A stretch of DNA of 64,000 nucleotides, taken from Gentiana macrophylla (Eukaryota > Streptophyta > Magnoliopsida > Gentianales > Gentianaceae). Below are positions 12,535 to 22,797 of this stretch, one piece after another (the first letter of the stretch is position 1; the number at the start of each line of letters is the position of its first letter). The position numbers and the translations under genes are program-made. The stretch spans positions 1 to 64,000 of the forward strand of contig JAOBSW010000290.1 of NCBI GenBank assembly GCA_026214975.1, given 5' to 3'. The notes under the pieces are model-generated. The model had not been told where the DNA came from. It worked only from the letters and a program-made list of their open reading frames with translations, and did no database searches.

Positions 12535-12943
12535 GAATGCTTTTCCAATCCTAAAATGGAGTTATATCGTGAGCATACTTTGGAGCACATGGATCAATTG
12601 TGGACTGCATGGAGGTCAACATTGAATGTAAAGTACGTGACACCTTACAAAACTAAAGGTGAAGCATTGAAAAATGTGCCACCGCGGATGAATGTGAAAG
12701 ATTGGGAATGGCTTGTAACAGATTAGTTTTTGACTTAGGAGTTTCAGGTATTTCTATGTTGAGTCAAAGTGTTGTTAGCATTATGTTTGTTCACGTGTAT
12801 GTCTATGTTAATACCGTTTAACACTTTATTGTTCCTTTATGATTCACGTAGAATTTCAGCAAGCGGAATTCCAGTAACCGGGTTAAAGGAGCGATGCCTC
12901 ATTGAACTGGAAGAAAACTGCATTGACAACTAATATATGAGAT
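12535..12943 (+). pseudogene. Transposase_24-like core exons of the CACTA gene
   Basis: The first exon, 12535-12747 (acceptor TTGCAG, donor CAG|GTATTT), contains W-T-A-W-R-S-T-L, then P-P-R-M-N-V-K-D-W-E-W-L-V and F-L-T..E-F-Q. The second, from 12852 (acceptor CACGTAG), reads N-F-S-K-R-N-S-S-N-R-V-K-G-A-M-P-H and then T-G-R-K. The order W..lv..F....Q, N..NR.K..mpH..GRK is that of the plant transposase family (Ptta/En/Spm, Transposase_24). In-frame stops at 12724, 12736 and two in the second exon show it is dead, or partly miscalled. Confidence 0.65.
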
Positions 12944-13070
12944 GGTAGTGAAATTTTTTAGTTTATTCTTGGTATTATTTACTGCTTGTTAGCTTGCTAG
13001 TATGATTGTTCAATTTTTATGTTCAAGCTAGTTTTGTCAAAATGTGGACATTCGACCTCTGCAATGTTGG

Positions 13071-14734
13071 TGTTGGACTTATTTTTAAGTTTTAGTGATG
13101 AGTGCCAGACTAACTGTTATAGAGCAAAGGCAAAAAGATGTATTGATCAAATGTATAGGTTAATTAGAGTTTGATCTTTGTATAGGTTTGATCAAACAAG
13201 CCATTTGTAAATGTCGGTGACTTAATCGTGAGACTACTCTAGAATCGATGGGGTAGCTATGTCATTAGACTTCTCGGGGAACTCTTTGAAGGCGAAAGGT
13301 GAGGGTCAAACTCAGTTATTGAAGGCTAATGGATCAAACTTAGTAATTAAAGTCAAGGATATGGAATCGGAATTTAGGGAAGTCTGTGATGATCTAAACT
13401 GATTACATATACCTTGTGTACAATGTCTAAGTTCCATAAGTTGGATGGTGATTGGAACTTAGTTATTTGCAAAAAGATGTAATCTAACTTCATAAATAAA
13501 AGTTAGATAAAAGACAATTAGCAAAATATGGATCAGCTAAGTAATAAATATATCAGCAGACTTATTATCTCAGGAACCTACTGATATACATACATCGAAT
13601 TATTCAAAGGTTACATTGGAAGATTACATGGATAAGGGCAGCCAACAACCTCTGATTTATCAAATAAATCAATGGTTGAGATTAAAAGGGCGTTAGGATG
13701 ATTCGAGATTTTATCCAATGGATACAAGTCAAAGGATGGATGATGCATTGTCATCAAAAGCAATCGATTGTGTCGGTACTATGAACAGTGACTGAAAGCA
13801 AGTCAAATGGTACAAAATCTGAAACGGCTACATTTGAATTTCAAATACAATTCACAAGGACTCCTACCTATAAATAAAGGACTCCATATTCCGATAAAAA
13901 TAATGAACATTAAGAGAAAATACTGAGATAATTACGAGCTTGATTTACGATCAAGAAAAACACCTGTGACCTCTTGAGCTTAAGGCTCTTGATCGAGAGA
14001 AAATCTTCAAGTGTAATTTGTATTCAAGCTACATCAAGTTTACATGTTGAAGGCGCAGGCTGCGATCATATCATCACGATCAGGCTGGTTTGAATTGAAT
14101 CATTTACTTGATTCAAACATTCTTTTCAAGATATCTGTTGAAGGCAGTGAAGTACATCGTGTGAAAGGCATGTTGTTTGTCGTGGGAGTGGTGAAGAGGC
14201 AATCCTACCCTTCAAGGACCGTGGAAGACTTTGGAGGCGAGCAATCCTACCTTTTACCGCCAGGTTTGTGAAGCCATAGCTATTGGTGAAGGACAAACAC
14301 CTTAGGGATTTTATATGACTATCCGAAGAATCTCTCACAGTGAATTACCTCCAACATCACGAGGAGAAGAGTGGGTAGCGGGATTACCACCACGGAACCA
14401 CTATAAAATATGTCTACTTACTTTACGCACTTACATTACGCATTTAATTTATTATACACATCAACCTCTTGAATCTAGCAACTTATTTCACAAGCAGACA
14501 CTCTTGAGTATCTAATACTTGGTATCATATTTAACAAGTAATAAGGCATAATTTTTATATATTTCCATTTGCACAAATTGAGTAAACTCAGCGGTCATTG
14601 ATTCTCGAGTGTCGTGCAGACTATGAAGTATCGACAACTCTTTGAAATTGCTTAGTTTGTTAACTCCAAAGTTTTAAGTGTTAAGTTTATTCCCCCCCTC
14701 TAAACTTAACCAAAGCCTTCCAAGAGGACTAACA
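13071..14734 (+). repeat. 5' LTR of element A
   Basis: The LTR runs TGTTGGACTT...GGACTAACA, 1664 bp, with TATA at 13869. It matches the interrupted 3' LTR (about 27010-28426 plus 42561-42786) and the LTRs of O and Q. Many differences from the 3' LTR are CAG/CTG against CG-containing triplets. Confidence 0.9.
13869..13877 (+). promoter_or_regulatory. TATA box of element A 5' LTR
   Basis: TATAAATAA sits in CCTACCTATAAATAAAGG. The same site in the 3' LTR reads TATAAATAG (27766-27774). Confidence 0.65.
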
Positions 14735-14736
14735 AT

Positions 14737-14749
14737 TGGTATCGAGGGC
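14737..14749 (+). other. Primer-binding site of element A
   Basis: TGGTATCGAGGGC starts three bases after the LTR. The plant copia consensus, complementary to initiator tRNA-Met, is TGGTATCAGAGC. The difference is the CAG to CGAG pattern seen throughout the window. Confidence 0.7.
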
Positions 14750-15552
14750 GGCTTACTGTTCAAGTAATCCTACTTGTTGTGCTTGTGAAAATTCTTTGAA
14801 AACTTTTTCAAGTCATTTATTTTCAAAGCTCTGCATCATGGATAACAACCAGTATGCTAGAACTATGTTGATGTGTTCTTTAGATAGATTTGATGAGTAT
14901 AAACATCGAATGCAGGCTTATCTATTGCAACACATGATGAAATGATGGATGTCTTTGACGGATGGACAGCGGAGATCAAAAAAGCGATGCTTGTGGATAA
15001 TGAGATCGGTACATTCCAAAACCAAAGAGAGAATGGACAGCTGAAGATAGAAAGAGAGCCAATCTCAACAACATTGCTATAGATATCATTTACAGAACTC
15101 TGGATAGCAATATGTATATGAAAGTAAAAATTGCAAAGCGCCAGGAACTTTGGGACAAGTTGCAGTTAATCTGTGAAGGCACTGATGCTATAAAAAAGAA
15201 AAAGATCAGTGTAGCAAAGAAGAAGTTCCAAGAGCTCAAAATGAAGCCAAATAAAACCATTGAACAAATGGAATCTAGGTTCAATGCTATCATGGATGAA
15301 CTCACCCTGCTGAGTGTGAAGTACTCACAGGAAGAAATAAATTCAAAAATCATGGAAGCTTTACACTTGCCAAAGAAGTGTGGGAGATGAAGGTGGTGAC
15401 AATAGAGAGAAATGAGAAGCCTACATCAAGGAAGACACCTTCAAAGCTGTTCTCGAGATCTTAAGGCTTATGAGTTTAGTAAGCGGTGCTGAGGCAGAAA
15501 AGGAAGAACCAAAGACTCTGACATTGGTCGTTGCTCATCAGAAGAAACTTGA

Positions 15553-15834
15553 AAGACCTTTGTGCTTAGGCAAGGACAAGTCTCGAGTGGAGGACAATTT
15601 TGATGTATTTGGTTGTAATTTTTATGGTGTCGGGATTTTGGGGGTGCATAGAGCGAGTACTCTTCCCTATATGTCTTTGGATTTTCCTACCTTTGGGTTT
15701 GCCACGCATAGGGTTTAAGGAGGCCATGCTATGCACTCTATCACGCTTGAGGCGGGCCGGGATGTGGCATTGACTTTGTAGCACTTTATTCTTTTTCATT
15801 TTAATAAAATAAAGTTGCTTTAAAAAAATAATAA
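15553..15834 (+). mobile_element. Short poly-A-tailed retroposon (SINE or truncated LINE)
   Basis: A 282-bp insertion in gag is flanked by the 11-bp direct repeat AAGAAACTTGA (15542-15552 and 15835-15845). It ends in an A-rich tail (TAAAATAAAG...AAAAAAATAAT). Long target duplications with an A tail mark LINE-driven insertion. Removing it rejoins gag. I cannot assign a family. The 174-residue minus-strand ORF over it (15566-16090) is incidental. Confidence 0.65.
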
Positions 15835-17189
15835 AAGAAACTTGACCCAAGATGAGTTGTTGGATGAAATGCAAGAAACAGTTGCATTCTTGAGCAAGAA
15901 AATTAGATTGATGAAAGTGGAAAAAGAGTTCACCGGGAATTTCACAAAGAAATTCAATGAAAAGAAAAGGAAGAATCAAAGAAAGATAATGATTACTTGT
16001 GTTTTCAATGCAAGAAACCAGGACACTCTGAGACTGAGCGTCTGAGTTAAAACAGAAAAAGGAACCATATAATCTTTGCTTTAATCGCAAGCAAGAAGCT
16101 GGACATTTCGGGACTGATTGTCGGATCTACAAAAGAGCAAGAGTCAACAAAGAAGACATGGCAAGAAGGCTATGGTTTTTGAAGATGAATCGGTTATGAA
16201 GTTGAATCGAGACAAAGGAAATGAATCGATGACCTTGCTTTGGTTCTTTGAATTGGATGATTATGCCTTGATGGCTAGCATGGATGAGGCAGAGGAGGTA
16301 TACAGTGCAGTATCAATTAATACTCCTCACGATAGTGATTGTGAATCGGTTGTGGTTCAAATCCCAAAATTACGATAATGAAGAAACTTTAGATGCCATC
16401 CTTAATCAGCGAGGATAATACAATCTAGTTATAAAATTGTGAAAGCGAAAAGAAGCTCTTCAATCGAAGTTGAAAGATTGAAAATTTGAATTGAGAATTC
16501 TTAAAGGAAAGGAAAAGAAGTTGAGCGAGAATCGGCATAAGTCTGCTTTGAGCGATCGATTAGCCACTTGAATCTGCGACCAATCTTGTTCCTTTCTTTG
16601 TATTCAAATCAGGAAGCCCTATGGTGATAGGGCGAGGTCTTGGATTTGGAACTCAACAATCAACCAACATGATGGATCGGTTGAGTTCTTGAACCTAGTG
16701 TGCGAGGTGGTCCTAAGTTTGTACTGCAAAAGATCCAACTCCAAGTAGGGTTCTTTGAGATAGTAAAGCCTCTTGAGAAAATTTCAAGAAAGCAACATTA
16801 GAAGTCAAAGAAGTCAACAGCTCCTAATAAAAAGAATAAATCTAAGAATAGGACTGATGTGCCTTCTAGACCTGCTACCAAGTCTGCTGGACCACAGAAG
16901 GGTAAAAATCAGAAATATTCCAAGGATAAGAATCCTAAACCCAAAAATGTTATTCATTCAAAGAATACTTGTCTCAAGGGGAAAGGTAGACTGTTCCCTA
17001 CTGATGATGATTGGAATATTCCTACACCTACTGCTAGAAACAGCAAGTATAACCATGCTGATAGGGTAAAACCTAAGCAATGGAATCAGCAGAGGACTCA
17101 GCAGAGGACTTATACAAGGCCTCAGCAGGGACCTCAGCAGACTCCATTTTACAGGGCTATTCCTAACAGACAGCAAACCTATGGTTATA

Positions 17190-18753
17190 TGATGCACGGT
17201 CCAAGTAATAAAATACTCGATACCTAAATAACCAACTTGCAAGAGAACTAGGTTCAATCGTAGTATAGCTAGATAGAGTCGAGGTCGATCCCACAGAGAC
17301 TCGGCTTAAACAAGTACAATGCTATTAAACTAAAAATAGATTGAAGGCGGTCTCCGACCAACTTTAACGTAAAAATAAAGGTTGACACGATAGAAAACAC
17401 AAAGACTAACAATACGACACAAGACACTAAACACTTATTTTTATGGTTTTATAAGACTCGACCAAACGGTATTGATTACGCTAGTAGTAATTACTCCCCC
17501 ATATATGTATATCTAAGCCGAGACAGAAAAGACATTATGGTTGATTATATTTTGGCTACGGAGCCATCCACAAAGCTGGATCTAATTAGTGAGCGGATAG
17601 AAGATCCTTATGCTTAATACTGAATCCTTCCTTGGGCGAGGATAGAACATCATATAACAAGCATGCTATACCAAACTAGGGATGCCGGTCTAAAATCGTC
17701 ACCTCGTTTAGGCAACCACCGTGGATGGGCTGGCACACCTCCTAAACGATCGGCTAACAAATTTCCTATTTAACATGGCAATTTTCACAATATATCATAT
17801 TAATTTATGAGAACGTTGTAACAAATTGGCTGGATCTATTACATGTTTATATGAGAAACAGAAAGCATGACGTAGCCTAAGTCGTTCACAGAAAATTACT
17901 AGAATCTTGATGGCTATATCTAACCATATAGACCATGGTAGATCTAGACCGGTGACTCTAGAATCTTCTCGTAAAACGCCTTCGTACGGCTTAGATCTAC
18001 ATGAATATAGGTTTGTTAATTAACTACATCACGAAATCAATACACAAACGACTACTCCATAACGAAATAAAATAGATCTACGAATAAAAACGACATATTT
18101 GGATAGGCACTACCCTCGTAGACGGAGGGTCCTCCGATAATTCAATGCAATCTCTGATCGAGGAATCCATCGCCTCCGTGATGAAGAAACATAATATAAA
18201 ATAAGAAGAACAATATTGATAAACTAAAAGTATTGTAATATTGTGCTCTAGAGTGTATATGGTGTCCTTTAAATGAAATTCGTACAGCTCTATTTATAGG
18301 GGTTCAAGCTGATTTATTGATATATTTCAAAATGTCAAAACAATTAGAGATAACTCGGCCGATCTTAAAAGCAAAAATCGCCCCTCCTCTAGCGCATCCT
18401 CCATGGCGCCAACTCTTGGATTGGCTCGCGGCTCTTGTCATGCCTTACTCCTCTTTTCGTGCTTATCCAATCTTTATCTTTAATGCATCCGGATTTGCTT
18501 GGATTTATCTTGTAATTTAATTTGTCCATTTGTAATTATCCTCCAAAAATTATCTCAATCTACAAAATAAATATTTATCCCAAAGTAAATCATATTTAAA
18601 CAATAAAAACTGATAAATACCAAATTATATTTTATAAATCGCATAACATTAAATAATAAATACAAACATGTGATTTAATATAAAATATATATTATAAATC
18701 TCGATTTAAGGCCAATGTTGATGACTTTTGTGGGTATAATTTGACCATCATCA
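17190..18753 (-). mobile_element. Solo LTR, probably Ty3/gypsy, in element A
   Basis: This is a 1564-bp insertion with TTATA on both sides (17185-17189 and 18754-18758) and TGATG...CATCA ends. Element O lacks it at the same place. On the minus strand it starts TGATGATGGTCAAATTATAC, has TATAAATAG at 18298-18290, and ends with a TGTGGGATCGACC block. That layout recalls plant Tat/Ogre-type LTRs. There is no internal coding sequence, so it is taken as a solo LTR. Assignment to gypsy is inference. Confidence 0.65.
18290..18298 (-). promoter_or_regulatory. TATA box of the solo LTR
   Basis: The minus-strand TATAAATAG supports the minus orientation of this LTR. Confidence 0.5.
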
Positions 18754-19001
18754 TTATACTGGTGCTTCTAACAAAAGAAATCACTTCAAACAGCATTACA
18801 AACCAAAAGGCCAGAAAACATATGTGAATCCTACACAACCAACCGTTAGAACTTATGGATGTGTGGAATACATGTATGAACCAAAGTATGACACTTTTCA
18901 AAGAAGACCTTATGGAAATTTGCCAGGAGTCATGCTTACCACTGACCATTATGGACCCAAACAGGTTTGGGTACCTAAAAAGTATTAAATTTGTTTTGTA
19001 G

Positions 19002-20203
19002 GGTGTCTGGTACTTTGACTGTGGATGTTCCAGACATATGACAAAGAATAAGCACTGTCTAACAAGCTATGTAGCAAAAGATGGTCCAAGAGTGAACTTT
19101 GGAAACAAGAACACACCTGGTTACACAAGAGGCTATGGCACACTTATGAGGAATGGACTAACTATCAGGAATGTTGCATATGTTGAAGGACTGGACTACA
19201 ACTTGCTGAGCACTGGAAAATTCTGTGACATGGGATACAGGTCACTTTTGACAAAGGTACATGTACTGTCATCGGTGAAAGAGGTGATCAAGTTGTGTTA
19301 GCTGGAAGAAGACAACAAAACATGTACATTGTGGATTGGTCTACTGCAATTCCAGAAACCTGCCTGATAGTGTATACCAAGTCAGAACTCACTTGGTTAT
19401 GGCACAAGAAGTTAAATCATCTGAATTTTGATGATATCAATCAGTTGGTGAAGAAGAAACTGGTGATTGGTTTACCTGATATCACATTAAAGAAGGATGC
19501 TATATGTGATGCATGTCAGCAAGGTAAACAGACTAAATCAAGCTTCAAGTCAAAAACTAAGCAATCAACTAAAAGAGTGTTGGAGCTGATGCACATGGAT
19601 CTTTTTGGACCAGTGACTCCAACAAGTGTAACAGGAAAGAAGTATACTTTAGTTGTTGTGGATGATTATTCAAGATATACTTGGGTAGTATTCATGAATA
19701 AGAAGAGTGAGACACTTCAAAAGATGCCCGAACTTTTGAAAAGATTACAAAATGAGAAAAGTGTCACAGTAGTGAAGATAAGATCGAGATAAAGTACTTG
19801 AGTTTCTCAACAAAGTTATAAGAGAATCATGTGAGCGAGAATGGTGTACTACATCAACATGCTTTTCTTTGGTACTCCTCAAACAAAATAGGGTTGTTGA
19901 AAGAAAAAAGAACATTAAAAGAAGCGGGAAGGACTATGATTTGTGAAGCATTGTTACTACGAAAGATATTGAAAGGTGAAGCGATCAATATGGCATGCTA
20001 TACACAAAGCAGAACCTCGATGAACAAGAAGTCTGCTTGAAGACACCTTATGAGATTTGGAATGGAAGGAAACCTAATATATCCTATTTCCATCCATTTG
20101 GAAGCAAGTGTTTTATTACGAATCATAAGGAACAAGCGAGCGACATTCCAACCAAAATCGAGATGAAGGAATTTTCTTGGGATAATCTTGATCAAGAAGG
20201 CAT
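19002..20203 (+). pseudogene. Protease and integrase of element A
   Basis: The pol frame opens right after a TAG (18999-19001) with G-V-W-Y-F-D-C-G-C-S-R-H-M-T. This is the copia aspartic protease site, but with D-C-G instead of the usual D-S-G (element O has D-S-G). The integrase zinc finger (W-L-W-H..L-N-H...C-D-A-C) is at 19390-19520, and the core aspartates H-M-D-L-F-G-P and V-V-D-D-Y-S-R-Y at about 19590-19680. The frame then breaks near 19783-19800, exactly where the third catalytic residue is expected. O has GATCTGAC there, and A has GATCGAGAT. The tail G-R-K-P-N-I-S-Y-F-H-P-F-G-S-K-C is at about 20065-20112. Confidence 0.8.
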
Positions 20204-22159
20204 TTGAGTCTTGAACAAAAGGTCACTTTGAAACATGAAGAAACAATACATGTTGTAATTGATGAATCTAAGTTCACTGGAATGGAAGATGAAGATTCAG
20301 AACCTGCTGAGAATCAACATGTCACTGATCCAGAATGTGTTGAAGTTTTGGAAAGATTTAATGACTTAAAGGTTTCTGATTATGTCCCTGCTGAACTCCC
20401 TACTGGTGATACTACTGATGCAACAACTAAAGCAGTTCAAGGATCTGCTGAACCCCCTATTGAAGAAACAGCAGACCGTATTGAAAATGAGGTTCCAGAG
20501 AATCAATCTAACCAGAATCCACAATGGTTAAGGGATCACCCTGCTAAACAAGTTATTTGCAACATACAGCAAGGTGTGAGGACTAGAAGACAATTAGAAA
20601 CAATGTTTACTTGTTTTCTATCTCAAATGGAACCAAAAGATGTTGAAGAAGCAATTTCAGATCCAGATTGGATAATTGCTATGCAAGAAGAGTTGAATGA
20701 ATTTGAAAGGAATCAAGTTTGGACACTAGTGGAAAGGCCTAGTCATGCAAATATCATTGGTACAAAATGGGTATATAGAAACAAACTGGATGAATCTAGT
20801 ACCATTGTGAGGAACAAGGCAAGACTAATAGCAAAAGGCTATTCTCAAGCAGAAGGAATAGACTTTGATGAAACATATGCCTCTGTTGCAAGATTGGAAG
20901 CTATCAGATTATACCTGGCATATGCTGCTTATAAAAACTTCAAAGTATATCAGATGGATGTTAAAAGTACATTTTTGAATGGCATTCTGGAAGAGGAGGT
21001 CTATGTACAGCAACCTCCTGGTTTTTAAGTTAAAGATCAAGAAAATAAAGTGTATAGACTCAACAAAGCACTTTATGGATTGAAACAAGCACCAAGAGCT
21101 TGGTATGAGACCCTATCTCAATTCTTGGTGGACAATGGTTTTACCAAAGGTACCATTGATAAGACTCTTTTCAGAATCAGTGAAGGAGACAGCACCCTGT
21201 TGGTCCAGATTTATATGGATGACATAATATTTGGTTCTGAAAATGACTTACTTTGTGAAAAGTTTGCAAATCTGATGAAAAGTAAGTTTCAAATGAGTAT
21301 GATGGGTGAATTAAATTACATTTTGGGCTTACAAGTCAAACAGTTGAAAGATGGAATCTTCATTCATCAAACCAAGTATACCAAGGAGTTGCTGAAGAAG
21401 TTTGGAATGGAAAACAGCACCAAGACATCAACTCCAATGAGTACAAACATAAGGTTGGATGAAGATAAGGAAGGCAAAGATGTTGATCAGACCTTATACA
21501 GAAGGATGATAGGCGATCTCATTGTACCTTCTTACGCTTGGCAGACTGATATATCCTTTGTTGTAGGTGTTTTAGCAAGATTTCAATCAAAACCTAAAGA
21601 AAGTCACTTAGGTGCAGTCAAAAGAGTTCTCAAGTATCTAAAAGAGACTTTGGAAGTAGGGATATGGTACTCAAAAGATGGAAGCTTCAAAGTGATATCC
21701 TACTCAGATTCTGACTATGCTGGATGCAAAATTGTCAGAAAAAGCACCACAGGAACCTGTCAGTTAATGGTAAATAGACTCGTTTCCTGGTTTAGCAAGA
21801 AACAGAACTCTATATCAACTTCCACTTCTGAAGCTGAATACATTGCTGCTGGAAGTTGTTGTGCACAAGTACTTTGGCAAAGACAACAATTAAGGGATTA
21901 TGGGATTGAAGAGAAAGAAATTCCAATTATGTGTGACAACACAAGTGCAATTGCAATTATTGAAAATCCTATATTGCACTCAAGAACCAAGCATATTGAT
22001 GTGAGACATCATTTTATAAGAGATCATGTTGAAAAGAAGGGTGTGGTGGTTCTTTATATCCCTACTGAAGATCAACTTGCTGATATTTTCACTAAACCTT
22101 TGGATAGTGAAAGATTTGCTAAACTAAGGACAGAACTTGGAATCATTAAAGTTGACTGA
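20204..22159 (+). pseudogene. Reverse transcriptase and RNase H of element A (one stop)
   Basis: One frame runs the whole length except for TAA at 21026-21028, where O encodes Glu (P-P-G-F-E-V). An acidic linker (20204-20620) leads to the RT start [17 protein letters not shown], and Y-Q-M-D-V-K. After the stop come [15 protein letters not shown], the catalytic Y-M-D-D (about 21213-21224), then RNase H (S-D-S-D-Y-A-G-C, S-T-S-E-A-E-Y-I-A, T-K-H-I-D-V-R-H-H) and D-I-F-T-K-P-L. It is the best-preserved coding region here, and CAG/CTG triplets are abundant and intact. Confidence 0.92.
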
Positions 22160-22797
22160 TCAGCAGTGTATTGGAATTCACCAAGGGGATTAGTCTTTGC
22201 TATGTTGGGTGAGCTCACTTAGCAGATTAGTCATTGGTATCAATAATTCCATGTACTCGTGGTTGGACAATTGAGCAAATGAGGTTGCCAAGAGGATTGT
22301 TCGTTGTCATGATGGGTGAGCTCACTTGACATATCAATCATTGTCATTAAACTTCATTTTGTATTATCAGTTGGACAATACAAAAGGATTTAAGCATCGT
22401 GAGTGACTCTATCAAAGTCAGTTTGAGGCATTTTATCGGCCATTTCTTGAGCCAAGTTTGTTGATGACAAGGCTGCTGAAGGAAACTTACTCAGTCAAAA
22501 TTACTAAAGTCAAAAAGCAAAAGGCGGGATATTTACTTCCTATTTATAACCGCAGTTAACACGATCCAACGGTTACAAAAAGTTATGAGGAGTAATGGAC
22601 CACGTGTCAAGACAGCATTCAATCAAATTTAATCGTGGTTAATGCACAGTATACTATCTGACAGTTTTCAACCACATCTTTCTATATATACAGACTTTAC
22701 ACAGAAGTTACTTGCAAAAGCTCAGATCGATTCTCTTTGCATTTACACTGTGTAAACACTGATTTGAGCAGTCTCTTCTTCATCTTTTTCATTTATC
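22160..22797 (+). other. Spacer between pol and the extra ORF of element A
   Basis: This is non-coding. It includes two imperfect copies of a GATTAGTC..TTGGGTGAGCTCACTT block (22189-22230 and 22298-22340) and the TATA box at 22683. It matches O's 5320-4800. Confidence 0.6.
22683..22690 (+). promoter_or_regulatory. Candidate internal promoter of the extra ORF, element A
   Basis: TATATATA in TTTCTATATATACAGAC lies 115 bp before the extra ORF's ATG, with a CT-rich leader between. It is conserved in O at the same spacing, which suggests a separate transcript. Confidence 0.45.

Larger units (their letters stand above)
14838..18988 (+). pseudogene. gag of element A, interrupted twice
   Basis: It starts at M-D-N-N-Q-Y-A-R. 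The capsid part (15112-15390) contains E-L-W-D-K-L-Q-L-I-C-E-G-T and I-E-Q-M-E-S-R-F-N-A-I-M-D-E-L, the UBN2/Retrotran_gag copia type. A zinc-knuckle region (about 15990-16110) is frame-shifted. A basic linker (16859-17189) is followed by the solo LTR 17190-18753. After it come P-T-Q-P-T-V-R and G-P-K-Q-V-W-V-P-K-K-Y, closed by TAA at 18986-18988. A retroposon sits at 15553-15834. Many frame breaks fall at sites that are CAG or CTG in element O. Gag would form the cytoplasmic particle. Confidence 0.75.

Noticed and set aside
15566..16090. 174-residue minus-strand ORF
   Set aside because: It overlaps gag of element A on the other strand and runs through the inserted retroposon. It has no domain-like pattern.
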